Shown here one piece after another: positions 34,507 to 44,884 of a DNA stretch of 64,000 nt; position 1 is the stretch's first letter, and every line of letters begins with the position of its first letter. A program made the translations under genes and the position numbers. The notes beneath the pieces were generated by a model. The model had not been told where the DNA came from. It did no database searches and worked only from the letters and a program-made list of their open reading frames with translations. The stretch spans positions 915,001 to 979,000 of the forward strand of contig JAPFBL010000239.1 of assembly GCA_026182355.1 (NCBI GenBank). The letters are read 5' to 3'. The DNA comes from Hermatobates lingyangjiaoensis (Eukaryota; Arthropoda; Insecta; Hemiptera; Hermatobatidae).

Positions 34507-35400
34507 AGAGTAGTGCCTCAGCTTTTGAACGCCTCAGCTCTCGACCAAAATTTTCAAGAAAAATTCGACTTTGCTTTCGAGCTTTCCAACGGCCCCGTGT
34601 CAAGCTGAGAAAGATTCGGGTAGCCGAGTGTGGTTGAGTCAAGCCAAACCGCGTGGGTTGTTTCTCGTTAAGAATTCAACATGAACAGGTCTACGACCAG
34701 CGCCATACTAAGTTCTTATTACTTTATGTACTTTCTGTTTTTTTTTTGTTTTTAAATCTTTCATTATGCCTTTCCAAAAAACAAGCTGAGAAAGAGAAGG
34801 CGAAAAGGAAGACAACAGTTACTACCATTAGATTGAAAAAAGATATAATAAGTAAAGACTAGAGTAGTTCTCGTGTCTCTGATCTTGCAAACCAGTACTG
34901 CCTACCTAAGTCTACGATTTTGACTTTCATAAAGAATAAGGAGGGAATCAAGAATGTTGCGATAGGAATTAAAGTGATTTGTAAACAAATGTCTCAGATA
35001 CTAGATGAAATGGGAAAATTGCTGCTTATCTTTATTAAGAAAAGAGTTGGCAGGAGACAGTTATGACCGAAGTGTTGATCAGTGAAAAAGCTCTCCCTGT
35101 TTATGATGATCTAAAACAGAAAAGTGCGGGTACGAACAGCGAGGGGAATGCTGAAAGTGATGAAAAGGGATTTAATTTCAAAACTAGACGTGGCTGGTTT
35201 GAAAAGTTTGAAATTATATATATCTACATGTTTAAAACTAAATTACTAGTTAGATAAACATTTTATTTCGAAAAAAGTGGACTCTTTTTATCGATCAGAA
35301 CAAATTAATGATTTTAGCATTATTTCTTATGGGAAATATTAATTCAGACCTCGACCATCAACCTGCAACGGATTAAGTTCGAAAGTTAAGTCATTATATA
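34507..35400 (+). mobile_element. Tigger/pogo-like DNA transposon, internally deleted
   Basis: The left end TAGTGCCTCAGCTTTTGAAC and the right part (TTCTTATGGGAAATATT, then CGGATTAAGTTCGAAAGTTAAG) correspond to the inverted ends typical of Tigger elements. Between them lies only the DNA-binding half of the transposase; the DDE catalytic region is missing. Confidence 0.7.
34770..35215 (+). pseudogene. Tigger-like transposase DNA-binding remnant
   Basis: Frame 1 (34773-34862) reads KRKTTVTTIRLKKDII, the first helix of the psq-type HTH, then a stop at 34860. The same frame goes on with RVSDLANQYCLPKSTI and KNKEGIKN (34872-35060). A frameshift leads to 35063-35215: ISEKALPVYDDLKQKS, then RRGWFEKFE, the CENP-B/Tc5-type HTH. 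These motifs are diagnostic of the Tigger/jerky/CENP-B family. One stop and one frameshift, no DDE domain: inactive. Confidence 0.8.
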
Positions 35401-36640
35401 TATTTCATATATATAAAACAAGAAATGAATTAGTAGAGTATATAATTCTAAAATGACCTCTAAGAGCAGAAAGTTTAAAAGAGTTCTTTGGTGGCTGAAG
35501 ATCAACAAGTAGATGGTTCATCATCTTTTCAGTTGTTGTGATGTAATAACTGAGGAATCTACAGAAGAATGTTCAAAGGCAATGGGGAAGGAAGGTTGAC
35601 TAAAGCAATGTCAATTGCTTTGTGTTGTTATTCGGGACGGTGTTCACAGAGGTTGAATATGTTTAGTGAATAATACAAAATTTTGATGACAGGTAAATTT
35701 TCGAAGTTAGAGTCTAAGTATAGTCACGCGGATAGGTAAAACATATTGCTATTTCTGTTAGTTTTCTGAGCAACTCAAACCTATTTCTAATTCTTATATA
35801 TATATTTGTCAAATCAAACAGTATTACTGAAGTGAGGTCAGCAGTCCTTATAATACTGTAGATGTTTGACTGGAGTTTATACAGGAATGAAATGTTAAGA
35901 TCTAAGGAGAAAATAAACTGAATAAAGTTTTTGGGAGACGTTCGAAATGACGTGAAGAAGTAGGAGGCGAGAATGATGTCCCATTGTGGGAACGGGATTT
36001 GGAGAGAAGACAATTAGTCTGCTCAGAGGCCAGTAATTAGGAAGGGCTTCTCTAGACACGGTCACTGCTTTTAGAGAAACCAGCGTCTTCTCCAGAAAAT
36101 AATTGTCTCAGAAAAGAGAATCATGACTTTAGATAAATCAAACGAATGCTCATTATTTATCACTCGATGTTAAAACTCTACCTCTAAAATAGTAGATCTG
36201 TGTGTGCGTGTGCGCCTGTGTGTCAGTCTATCCACTTGTTCTAAATATCTAATAGATCCCAAACTACTGGTCAGAGTTCTTTAAAAACGAATTTGTAGGT
36301 TACTGAAATCTCAGTGAAGTTTAAGATAGGTGGGTAACACGATCAACTCAAAATCAAGGAGGCCAAATTTGAGGAGAGATATTTAAACATAAAGAATCGG
36401 GTAATCTAATAAATTAACAAGTAAATCATCAAAGCTATATACTATTTAAACCTTTAAGGAAAATGAAGCAACGACTTGACAGACTTGACAAAGACGAAAA
36501 TAATAGAAAAAGAATTAGACTAAATAATAGTAACTAAAATAAAAATAAAATAAAATTAGAGTTAAAATAATCAAATAAAAAAAAAATCTCGGCAACAGTG
36601 GAAAGTAGGTAGGTTATATAATCAGAAAGGTAGGACTCCT
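35401..36640. other. Gene-free interval
   Basis: No recognised gene. A GT-rich spot lies at 36197-36225. Open frames are short and without motifs. Confidence 0.5.
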
Positions 36641-36654
36641 TAGATCATTTCTTG

Positions 36655-36690
36655 TTGAAGATGGGTGACACCCGAAACCGGTTAGAGAGC
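36655..36690 (+). ncRNA. Hammerhead-like motif, family I
   Basis: Core TTGAAGA (36655-36661; C3 changed to T), extra T, stem II GGGTG-A-CACCC (36663-36673), GAA, palindrome ACCGGT (36677-36682), H17 = T. Stem I pairing is poor. Same family as 3795-3891. Confidence 0.5.
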
Positions 36691-37044
36691 TTCAGCAGCA
36701 GTGCACGAGGTAAGACGGTATATTATAGTCATAATATTAATAATACTAACCTCTGTGGTAATGAAGAAATGCATGAATTTGATTAAAGGAAATTCATTTA
36801 TACGAGATGATACCAAAAGAGAAACGTATAGAGTAAAAAACACAATTACAAACTTTATAAGTGTGTTTCTTTACACTGTATGTTACTCTCTTCCATTTTG
36901 AACACATATTGTGTCCAATTTGGAACGTTTTCCGGTTTTATAGTGAATTAATCCATATATATATATATAATATATAAAAAGATTTCACATAAACACGTGA
37001 AACAACAATCAATGATCAAACCACAATAAGAAATGGGAAAACAA

Positions 37045-37087
37045 GACTAAGATCTTTCAACCGTAACAAGCGGTCTTCGTCAGAGTC
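37045..37087 (-). ncRNA. Hammerhead-like ribozyme motif, family B
   Basis: Minus strand: stem I GACT (37087-37084), core CTGACGA, extra A, stem II GACCG-CTTGTTA-CGGTT, GAA, palindrome AGATCT, H17 = T, stem I AGTC (37048-37045). All core residues are consensus; identical copies at 63461-63503 (minus) and 46474-46516 (plus). Confidence 0.75.
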
Positions 37088-37107
37088 AAAAACCCAACTG
37101 AAACTCA

Positions 37108-37150
37108 GACTCTGACGGAGACCGCTTGTTACGGTTGAAAGATCTTAGTC
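37108..37150 (+). ncRNA. Hammerhead-like motif, family B, right arm
   Basis: As its partner, but the core is CTGACGG (A9 changed), so it is probably impaired. Confidence 0.6.
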
Positions 37151-37227
37151 TTGTTTTCCCATTTCTTATTGTGGTTTGATCATTTATATATTATATATTG
37201 AAATTCGTATATTTGGGAACAGTCCTT

Positions 37228-37391
37228 CGTTAATACATGTGAGATTAAATTTTCGGCCTACTTTTTTCTTAATTAGTTTTCTCGATTTCTTTTCCAAATC
37301 TAGTTCCTAAAGAAATGAAAGTAAGACTTCGAGATTTGGAAAAGAAATCCAGAAAACTAATTAAGACAAAAGTGGGCAGAAAATTTAATCT

Positions 37392-37400
<9 letters not shown>
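37228..37400. mobile_element. Foldback built on a coding-like segment
   Basis: Arms 37228-37312 and 37318-37397 are inverted copies. The right arm reads VRLRDLEKKSRKLIKTKVGR, then KFNLTYIYIY into (TA)n. It resembles the other remnants in ending in TA after a basic helical segment, so it may be another piece of the Penelope-like ORF. Confidence 0.5.
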
Positions 37401-37428
<28 letters not shown>

Positions 37429-37439
37429 ACTATCTAATG

Positions 37440-37675
37440 AGTTCATAATTGAAGAAGAGTAACACATTTACAAACTAAAATTTTTGAGCAATACTGTCTT
37501 CAGGAGAAAAGAGAGACCAAAATAAATCCCCCCAAAATAGGTGTCCCTCACTCTTTTTTCCTGAAGACGGATTACCTGAAAATTTGACTTTGTAAATGTG
37601 TTTCTTTACTCTGTGTGTTACATTTCTTCGTTTTTGAACTGTTTCGAATGTCTTCCGATTTATAGTGTATATTAC
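37440..37675. mobile_element. Foldback element, family A relative
   Basis: Arms contain GTCTTCAGGAGAAAAGAG and CTGAAGACGGATTACCTGAAAATTTG. The core is intact on the right (CTGAAGA, C, GGAT-TA-CC), but GAAA is preceded by a T and stem II is defective. (TA)n lies on the left at 37396-37424. Confidence 0.6.
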
Positions 37676-37759
37676 ATAAATCATATTTAAAAAAAGTCCA
37701 CAATTTCATCTACTTTTATTAATAAGAAGAAGGCTCAAAATAAGCAGAACGCAAACATT

Positions 37760-37882
37760 TCAATTCAGATGTAACCAATTCTGATGGAATCTTAAAGTTT
37801 ATCAGGGCTCGGTCAGTTCTTCAGGTTTAAATTAAAACCAATGTTTTGGTTTTTATTAAAAACCTAGGCTTACAAAAGAGAG
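37760..37882 (-). mobile_element. Family E arm fragment
   Basis: GTTTATCAGGGCTCGGTCAG and TTTTGGTTTTTATTAAAAACC match family E. The ACGT palindrome is changed. Confidence 0.5.
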
Positions 37883-37904
37883 AAAATATGAAATATAAAA
37901 ATCT

Positions 37905-38403
37905 GTTGTCATTCCCCTATAAACTTCAATTTCGTTTTATGCGCTGATAAAAACTAAATACTGAAGTGGACTTAATGTTGGGGCTGACTTGAGAATCAAA
38001 CTCTCAACTATAAAGCTAAACATTAAAAAATTGTTTGATGGTATGAAGCAAAAACAGTATTCTCATTAAACGCTACATAAGTATTGTAATTATATGATAT
38101 TTGTAGTATATGATCACATGATCTTTACAAAATAAACTCTGTGTTAAAATTGCTAGTAATTCTCTTTTATGTGTTATGTACATGTGGGAAATATTGAAAT
38201 TATCTTTTTGTATTAAATTTTTATTCGAAAAATACACATTTCAATAGTATTAATTTTTAATTGTTTTTAAACATACATGCTATTTATAAAGGTGTATAAA
38301 AATATTTATATCATGACCGTATAAAATGATTAGAATCATGTGTTCCCGGGAAAGTTACTGAACTAAAGAAGGTTCCTCGTTGCAAAAAGTTTGAAAAACT
38401 CTG
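37905..38403 (-). mobile_element. hAT-type MITE, partial copy
   Basis: Minus-strand match to the left half of 47334-48229: CAGAGTTTTTCAAACTTTTTG at 38403 downward, then AACTTTCCCGGGAACA and the internal CCCAACATTAAG segment. The other terminus is missing. Confidence 0.65.
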
Positions 38404-38830
38404 CATTAAGGAATGCACAAACCGCCTTACCTCCTATGCCGGAGCTCTTGTCGAACCGGTTTTGGACGTTGGCAACCATCAAGTCGAGTCGATTTGAATC
38501 GTTGCAATTTCTAATTTATATACCTTTCTATTGACTACATTTTATTATTTTCTCCCTTAAATTGCAACTTTAAAGAATTCATTATGACGGAAAAAATATT
38601 AGAAAAAAATGAAATCATGAAAAATAAATAAAATTTCTTTCCACTATTTATTAGTCACCAATAACTAGGAGGCTATGTAAACACACGATTAAACTCAGGA
38701 TTTAGATCCAGTAGATCAGGTTAGGGAATCTTTTGTGAACTGGGGAATTGGGCGCCGCATTACATAATTTCCAACAAACCGGGGGTCGAATGGTAATTTC
38801 TGTGGTTTTTGAATACATACAGCCTGTGAC

Positions 38831-38832
<2 letters not shown>
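38404..38832. other. Gene-free interval
   Basis: AT-rich, no recognised feature. Confidence 0.5.

Positions 38833-38873
<41 letters not shown>
38833..38873 (+). repeat. (TA)n tract
   Basis: Pure TA to the left of a foldback B copy. Confidence 0.95.
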
Positions 38874-38877
<4 letters not shown>

Positions 38878-39060
38878 ACTTCACATACACACGTGAAATA
38901 ACAATCAATGATCAAACCACAATATGAAATGGTAAAACAAGACTTCGTCTGAGTCAAAAACCTAACTGACTCTGACGAAGACTGCTTGTTACGGTTGAAA
39001 GATCTTAGTCTTGTTTTCCATTTCATATTGTGGTTTGATCATTGATATATATATATATAT
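38874..39060. mobile_element. Foldback element, family B (deleted)
   Basis: Left arm lacks most of the ribozyme-like part; right arm keeps CTGACGA, A, GACTG-CTTGTTA-CGGTT, GAAA, GATCT, TAGTC (38970-39013). (TA)n lies on both sides. Confidence 0.75.
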
Positions 39061-39201
39061 GAAGTTTAAATCACAATGAAAAAAGGAAAACAATAGAAAT
39101 AAATGGTCTGAAGCCTTTCAATCGATGTCATATATATATATATATATATATAATTTAAGTTATAGCTAGAAAACACAAGAAAAAGGACGAACACTCACGA
39201 A

Positions 39202-39237
39202 TCTCGATAATTTCGGCGTCTTGCCGTCTTCAGGAGA
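39202..39237 (-). ncRNA. Hammerhead-like motif, family A variant
   Basis: Minus strand: stem I TCTC (39237-39234), core CTGAAGA, extra C, stem II GGC-AAGAC-GCC, GAA, ATTAT, H17 = C, stem I GAGA (39205-39202). Stem III keeps the A-T closing pair but is not a full palindrome. The surrounding element (39150-39310) starts at (TA)n. Confidence 0.6.
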
Positions 39238-39423
39238 CTAGAAAGAAAGAAAATAAAAGGAGAAAGAATGAAGGGGCGGAGACGTAAATGCGTCCACTGG
39301 CCGATGTAAACTCACATTAGCCATAATCAGGTAAAAACAAAAATATTAAACAAGGCAAAAAGGTACAGTACAAAGGGCACTTAACAACTAACTATTATAG
39401 AAAAGCAAGATCTTGCTTTTTAT

Positions 39424-39640
39424 GTGTCACAGTTTATTTTAAGTATAATATATATATATATATATACATGCAAAAATACTATAGCTTTCCACTATATCGT
39501 CCATTTTCCGTGAAACAATGGTATTATTGGGGGGGGGGGGGGGGATTTGGGGGTCTTATGTGTCACAGTTTATTTTAAGTATATATATATATACATACAT
39601 GTAAAAATACTCTAGCTTTCCACTATATCGGCAATGGTAT
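39424..39640 (+). repeat. Direct duplication with poly-G
   Basis: TGTCACAGTTTATTTTAAGT plus (TA)n plus ACTCTAGCTTTCCACTATAT occurs twice (about 39424-39508 and 39556-39630), separated by a run of about 14 G (39531-39544). Confidence 0.85.
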
Positions 39641-40154
39641 TACATTGGTTGTGGGGGGTGAGGGGGGTTAGTTTAAAAAATCGTTAACTGAGAGTCAAGC
39701 TGTTTTGCTTGGAGACTCTTTAGTCTCAAGGAGGCTTAAGTACCTTCAGGGTTGAACCCGTCCCCTTAGTAGAGGTTAAGAGGGCTGCAGAACTTCATTA
39801 GTAAATAAAGTAAAAACTTATGACATAATATTAGAAAATAACTCATCAACCCACACACTGTTATACACACTGAAGCCTCAACTCCAGTTTTGTAAAGCTT
39901 ACTTCTGACGTCAACATGGTTAAATAAGAATTCCGGAATTGGTAAAATATTCACTATAATTCATATAGTCCTCCTTCAACTTGACTTTAATTAGGGTTTA
40001 AAAGAAATTCACTCTTTTGGCTTCAGAATGAGTATGTTTCAATATAATAATTTATTTTCATTCACTAAATAATAGATGACAATTAGAAAGTTGAAATTAG
40101 AAATCCTAAACAGTTATAAATGGACTAATAATTTACATATATCTAATTATATAC
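39641..40154. other. Gene-free interval
   Basis: G-rich spot at 39648-39668, otherwise AT-rich and featureless. Confidence 0.5.
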
Positions 40155-40345
40155 ATATAGTCTGTTTCCCAACCGTCTCTGTACCAGTGCGATTCGTTTC
40201 CCTCTCTTATCTCTCCTCAAGACGGTTCAACCGAAAGTTAGAGACTGTAAGTATGTGTTTTTATTTCTCTATGTTTCTTTAGGTACATTGGACTGTATTT
40301 GTCCATTTCGGATCGTATTTTTATCGAAAAAGTGTATATATATAT
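40155..40345 (+). mobile_element. Single-arm family A element
   Basis: Matches the right arm of 10410-10600: CCAACCGTCTCTGTACCAGT, CTCTCTTATCTCTC, GACGGTT. The hammerhead-like core at 40211-40244 is CTCAAGA (G5 lost) and stem II has lost one base. It ends in (TA)n. Confidence 0.7.
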
Positions 40346-41139
40346 ATATATTGAAACATAGAAAAGAACACAGAAAGTCACTACAGAACTCACTTCCATA
40401 TTTCGAAAACATATATCTTTTCGGAAATGCATATTTCTCATATATCGGATCCAAATAAGACTATGTTATGCTAACGGATGATACAAAACTTCGTTTTTTT
40501 TTATTCCTAATGATTTCTTCAAACAATTTATAAAGAATATAAACCTGTATCAAACTCTCTATAATGATAAATTAAGTAAACAAATTTACATCTTTCTTTA
40601 GGAAACCTAATAAGACTTTTAGAATAACTAACAAAAAAATAAGAGCTAATTTCGTTTCATATCAAAATGAATTCCTTCTGTGCTCAAACCAGGATATTCA
40701 GTTTAAGTTTCATTAAAACATAATTAAAGGGTATCAAGTACAAACAAAAGGTAAAAGAAGGTAAAATACCCTTCAAAAAGGTGTCAAAACAATTACTTAT
40801 CCCTTCAAAACTAAATCCTTTGAAGTGGATGCATTTCCTATTTGCATTTCTAGCATGAAAGATTTAATTTTAATAAGTGATTACATCTTTCCAGTTGTCT
40901 GTTTTATATTTATATTTTCAACAAAGATTATATTATCTTATCAAATATTATACTTAATATTATAATATCTTTAATATATTATATTTAAATATAAGCTTTT
41001 TAAACTTCTGAGTAGTAATATGAATATTATATATAACAACTCTACTCTTTCTTTACTTTATAATAACTATACATGCTTTACTTGAATCAATATGACCCTT
41101 GGACAGATGATTTAGGAATTAACGCCAGCCAACAGTAAG
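40346..41139. other. Gene-free interval
   Basis: AT-rich, no gene or element recognised. Confidence 0.5.
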
Positions 41140-41215
41140 TTTGTTAGAAAACTAGAGCACACCAGGTTAAAAGTCGTGAACGCAAAAGCTGCAGATTATT
41201 TTAATGAAATATATA
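41140..41215 (+). pseudogene. Penelope-like ORF N-terminal remnant
   Basis: Codons RKLEHTRLKVVNAKAADYFN then (TA)-type repeats; same motif as 29578-29740 and 44703-44875. Short and isolated. Confidence 0.45.
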
Positions 41216-41224
41216 TACATACAT

Positions 41225-41327
41225 ATATATCAACGATCAAATGATTCATATATCAATATATCTGATCAATAAAACGATGATCAATATATATGATCATTTA
41301 TTGTTATTTCATGTGTTTATGTTAAAT

Positions 41328-41365
<38 letters not shown>
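41225..41365. mobile_element. Foldback B end fragment with (TA)n
   Basis: TTATTGTTATTTCATGTGTTT with a mutated terminus, bounded by (TA)n at 41331-41361. Confidence 0.5.
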
Positions 41366-41366
<1 letters not shown>

Positions 41367-41670
41367 TAAAAGAAACGGTTCAGCAGACTTTTTTAAAATA
41401 AAATAAATTCAAAACGAAGGAAACACACACATACACACAGACATAACTCACATCGATATTTCGACCATCGTCGTCATCAGGAGGTGCTAAGAGCGAAGAG
41501 TCCCACAGGAAGACAGGGCGGTACTGAGAGTACCGCCCTGTCTTCCTGTGGGACTCTTCGCTCTTAGCACCTCCTGATGACGACGATGGTCGAAATATCG
41601 ATGTGAGTTATGTCTGTGTCTTTCTGTGTGTTTCCTTCATTTTGAATTTATTTTATATATATATATATAT
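41362..41670. mobile_element. Foldback element, family C
   Basis: Arms of about 150 bp (41380-41520 and 41521-41650) join at a short centre with TACCGCCCTGTCTTCCTGTG. Flanked by (TA)n. Close copies lie at 55483-55797 and 63559-63800. Confidence 0.85.
41571..41607 (+). ncRNA. Hammerhead-like motif, family C
   Basis: Stem I CTC (41571-41573), core CTGATGA, extra C, stem II GAC-GATG-GTC, GAA (41592-41594), ATATCGATGT (self-complementary with one wobble), then stem I GAG with no free H17 nucleotide. The core is consensus but the cleavage triplet is not, so activity is doubtful. Confidence 0.55.
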
Positions 41671-41849
41671 GATTCCTTACGATGGTGACCAATAGGAGAG
41701 TCGAGTTTGTAGATGATATATAGCAGAGTTTGCTATATGTCTGCAATCTACTAACCAATGCTTATATTAGCTCTGAATGATACTAGATACTTAGTCAACT
41801 ATCTTAGTACCATTATTGAATTTTTCAAGTGAACATAACATTGTGAAAT

Positions 41850-41850
41850 G

Positions 41851-41895
<45 letters not shown>
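41850..41895 (+). repeat. (TA)n tract
   Basis: Pure TA to the left of a foldback B copy. Confidence 0.95.
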
Positions 41896-41897
<2 letters not shown>

Positions 41898-42110
41898 GAA
41901 ATGGGAAAACAAGACAAAGATCTTTCAACCGTAACAAGCGGTCTTCGTCACAGTCAAAACCCTAACTGTTTCGTTTTTGGCTCTGTGGAAGACCGCTTGT
42001 TACGGTTGAAAGATCTTATTCTTGTTTTCCCATTTCGTATTGTGGTTTGGTCATTGATTGTTGTTTCACGTGTTTATGTGATATCTTTATATATATATAT
42101 ATATATACCA
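41896..42110. mobile_element. Foldback element, family B
   Basis: Left arm (minus) and right arm (plus) have mutated cores (left CTGTGACGA, right CTGTGGA). (TA)n lies on both sides. Confidence 0.75.
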
Positions 42111-42117
42111 ATTAAAT

Positions 42118-42315
42118 AATATACAATTCTACGAACTAAATAAACTATATTGACACAAAGAACATTCAGAAATGAAATTCAATCGTTGTCTGCCTGCTGA
42201 GCGACACGTTTCTACCTTTCTGATGACGAGGACATCGAAATATTGTAGTGACTTTGTTTAATTTCTGAGTGTTCTTTGTGTCAATATGGTTTATATATAT
42301 ATATATATATATATA
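42118..42315 (+). mobile_element. Single-arm element, family K
   Basis: Copy of 10925-11050: CTGATGA, C, GAGGACATC, GAAA, TATTGTAGTGA. Ends in (TA)n. Confidence 0.6.
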
Positions 42316-42589
42316 GATGACTGAAAAGGCAACAAAGGTTACATTTACATTGAAATCATGGTATCCATGATTAATCTACCTGTATGTCTGTCATGTAACA
42401 TCTATAGTGTTACATGTAGACGAATGGTTCTTCTTTTGGTGTCACCCATCCATGTAGTATGCACGCTCAATGTTGCTTAATTTCAGTGTTCTAATAAAAA
42501 CAGGTGTATATTCATTCAATACAGTTATAATTGCTAGTCTTTTATGTATACTAATATTTGATATATTCCATTATGAAACAAATAATCAA

Positions 42590-42800
42590 ACGATTAGAAT
42601 AAAAGAACATGTAGAAACAACACACAAGTTACTTCAATATTTCGACCTCGTCGACGTCAGGAGAACGAGCAGAAAAAGAAGAAGATGAGTTTGCTAGGTG
42701 AGGAGAACGAATCTTCTTCTTCTACTTCTCCTGATGATTACGAAATCGAAACATTAAATTGAGTTGTTTTTACGTGTTTTTTTTATTCTTATCGTTTAAT
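42590..42800. mobile_element. Foldback, family C-like
   Basis: Left arm minus with ATATTTCGACCTCGTCGACG; right arm plus with CTGATGA, TTACGAAATCGAAAC. The arms are diverged. Confidence 0.5.
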
Positions 42801-43329
42801 ATTTGATATATTTACGATACTTGTTTATCTGATTAGACCAAGTATGTGATAGTGGCAAATTGAAATCGCATTGATGTGGGTGTGATAAGGTTATCCTGAG
42901 AAGCAAATAGACGGCTTTCATGTGGCATTGACGCGGTGACAGATTGAGGTCGCGCAAGAAAGACAAGGATAAAGACAGAGGAGTGACAAGGGTAAAGACA
43001 GCTCAGTCCGCCTCCGCAAGCATCTTTATAACCCTTCGATACGCCATCAGCTTCAAGCCACCCCCACCACTCAATTCTAAACAGCACTTCAAGAAAATAG
43101 TTACTGCATACCAGTGTTTTCATTACAGCCATACCTCCGCACTTTCACGATCCATCGTTAAGTCACACATCATATATGGAAAAAATTAAGAAACTCTTAA
43201 ATGCAATATACTCTTCATTTCTATAACAAATGATTCAAGAAATGATGTTGCAAATTAGTTTTAAGTTTGTAAAAAAGGTGAAGCATATTATGAAGATTAA
43301 GCGAAAAGTAAGACAGATCTTAAAGGACC
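42801..43329. other. Gene-free interval
   Basis: 42930-43150 is less AT-rich. Short frames on both strands carry no motif I recognise. Confidence 0.4.
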
Positions 43330-43605
43330 AGTCTAGCTCAAAGGTTAACGTACTCGGCTCTGGACTGATAGGACCGAGGTTCCATATCCACCTGGACTTC
43401 TATTTATTCACGAGGGAGGTGGATAACTCTGAGCATGTCATTCTTCGGAGAAGATGTTAAGCTGTCGGTACTATCTCAGGTACTCGAAATGCACTTTAGT
43501 TAGGCAAAATTTAGAACTCCCAATGTAGAATCTGTTTAATCAGCCGGTAAACAGCTGACGTTATCACCCGCTAAGGGATAGGTTTGAACAATAAAAAAAA
43601 GTACA
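43330..43605 (+). mobile_element. tRNA-derived SINE, tail type alpha
   Basis: A box TAGCTCAAAGG (43337-43347), diverged B box, body with a deletion in the middle, alpha tail (GCTGACGTTATCACCCGCTA) and poly-A. Confidence 0.85.
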
Positions 43606-43807
43606 AATAAAAAGACAGTTGTTCGTACTTAGACTTACTAAGTGCTTGGCTACTCAACTGTTAAATATATTTAGGAATATGGTTCAGCCATCCGCGCTGT
43701 CCACAGGGTATAAACTCAAAGAGTTTATATACAATTATGTTTTTAGACAAATCTGTCATACTTCGTGAATAGTTGTATGATAGGTTTTGTAGAATAGTAT
43801 GATGTTT

Positions 43808-43965
43808 AAAGGTCCAAGTGGTTAACGTATTCGCCTCTGAACTGGTAGGTCCAGGGTTTAATACTCATCTGGCCCTCAATATATTCACGTGGGAGGTGAA
43901 TGAATCTGAGCACGTCATTCCTCGGAGTACGATGTCAGGTACTCGATAAAGATAACTACGTTATT
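43808..43965 (+). mobile_element. tRNA-derived SINE, 3'-truncated
   Basis: Head and body (GTGGTTAACGTATTCGCCTC, GGTAGGTCCAGGGTTTAATA), ending after GTCAGGTACTCG. No tail. Confidence 0.8.
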
Positions 43966-44011
43966 GTTACGTAGTGTGTATAATTTTGTGAAAGTAGCTG
44001 TATATAAAAAT

Positions 44012-44051
44012 AACCTTGAAAATGGTCGATGTGGACCGAAACATGTTGGTT
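44012..44051 (+). ncRNA. Hammerhead-like motif, ACATGT family
   Basis: Stem I AACC (44012-44015), core TTGAAAA (C3 and G8 changed), extra T, stem II GGTC-GATGTG-GACC (44024-44037), GAA, palindrome ACATGT (44041-44046), H17 = T, stem I GGTT (44048-44051). All pairings are perfect although the core has decayed. Confidence 0.55.
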
Positions 44052-44164
44052 TATAAAAATAAAAATTTTGGAGAATTAATATATCTAGTCCCGAACTCTT
44101 GGAAGCCAGAGGTCAGAAGATAAGAAAAATTAACCCGAAAAAGTGTGAAATTAGAAATAGGCAT

Positions 44165-44222
44165 AGGTTTTAATAAAATTTGTATAGATGAACGCCTGCT
44201 CCCCAAATACACTAATATATAT
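44165..44222 (+). pseudogene. Penelope-like ORF remnant
   Basis: Codons FNKICIDERLLPKYTNIY and then (TA)n; same ending as the other remnants. Lies about 115 bp downstream of a hammerhead-like motif. Confidence 0.5.
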
Positions 44223-44237
44223 ATATTAATATATATT

Positions 44238-44346
44238 AAGCGGTCTTCGTCAGAGTCAAAAACCCAACTGAAAGATCTTAGTCTTGTTTTCCCATTTCTT
44301 GTTGTGGTTTGATCATTGATTGTTATTTCACGTGTTTATGTGAAAT

Positions 44347-44390
<44 letters not shown>
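44238..44390 (+). mobile_element. Foldback family B, rearranged
   Basis: The core was lost by deletion; termini remain. (TA)n at 44350-44387. Confidence 0.65.
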
Positions 44391-44614
44391 TGAGGGGCAA
44401 TATATATTATTTATATATATTATATATATATAATAATATATATATATTATTTGAGGGGCAAACCTGTATGTTGTTGCAACCCTGCTGGAACCTGCTCTTT
44501 GTTTTCCTCTCACCCGCTGTATCGTTTGTTTTATATCTGTTAAAATGTTATGTTTAATTTTAAAGATTACTTTTCAGTTAATTATATTAACATTCATTAA
44601 TTAAATAGTAGTGT

Positions 44615-44651
44615 AACATGAAGATGACCAATGTGTGGTCGAAAGCTTGTT
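44615..44651 (+). ncRNA. Hammerhead-like motif upstream of Penelope-like remnant
   Basis: Stem I AAC (44615-44617), core ATGAAGA (C3 changed), extra T, stem II GACC-AATGTGT-GGTC (44626-44640), GAA, palindrome AGCT (44644-44647), H17 = T, stem I GTT (44649-44651). Same palindrome as 29498-29533, but with different compensated stems I and II. The ORF remnant begins 52 bp downstream. Confidence 0.65.
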
Positions 44652-44702
44652 TCCACCCAGTGTTTTTGTGTTTCATTAAAGTTGTTTGATATTGGTTTTC
44701 TC

Positions 44703-44875
44703 AATGTCTCTGGCCCAGCATATATGGAAGTTGCCTCAGCATCACCGAATGATAGTGAGAAAAATCGAGGCCATCAGCAAAAAGGTCGTCAATGCAGAAG
44801 CTGCTGCATACTTTAATTCCATTTGTCTTCAAGAAGATTTGCTGCCCACTTATACTAATATATATATATATATAT
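44703..44875 (+). pseudogene. Penelope-like ORF N-terminal remnant
   Basis: From ATG at 44704: MSLAQHIWKLP, then VRKIEAISKKVVNAEAAAYF, then NSICLQEDLLPTYTNIY, after which the frame runs into (TA)n. This is the most complete remnant and links the motifs seen separately elsewhere. No RT follows. Confidence 0.55.
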
Positions 44876-44884
44876 ATATATATG

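Larger units (their letters stand above)
36970..37190. mobile_element. Foldback element, family B (well preserved)
   Basis: Arms of about 105 bp from (TA)n-flanked TTTCACATAAACACGTGAAA. Each arm contains a B hammerhead-like motif in opposite orientation, facing the short centre. Confidence 0.85.

Noticed and set aside
42833..43189. Overlapping frames on both strands
   Set aside because: No recognisable domain; the region is slightly GC-richer so frames are longer by chance.
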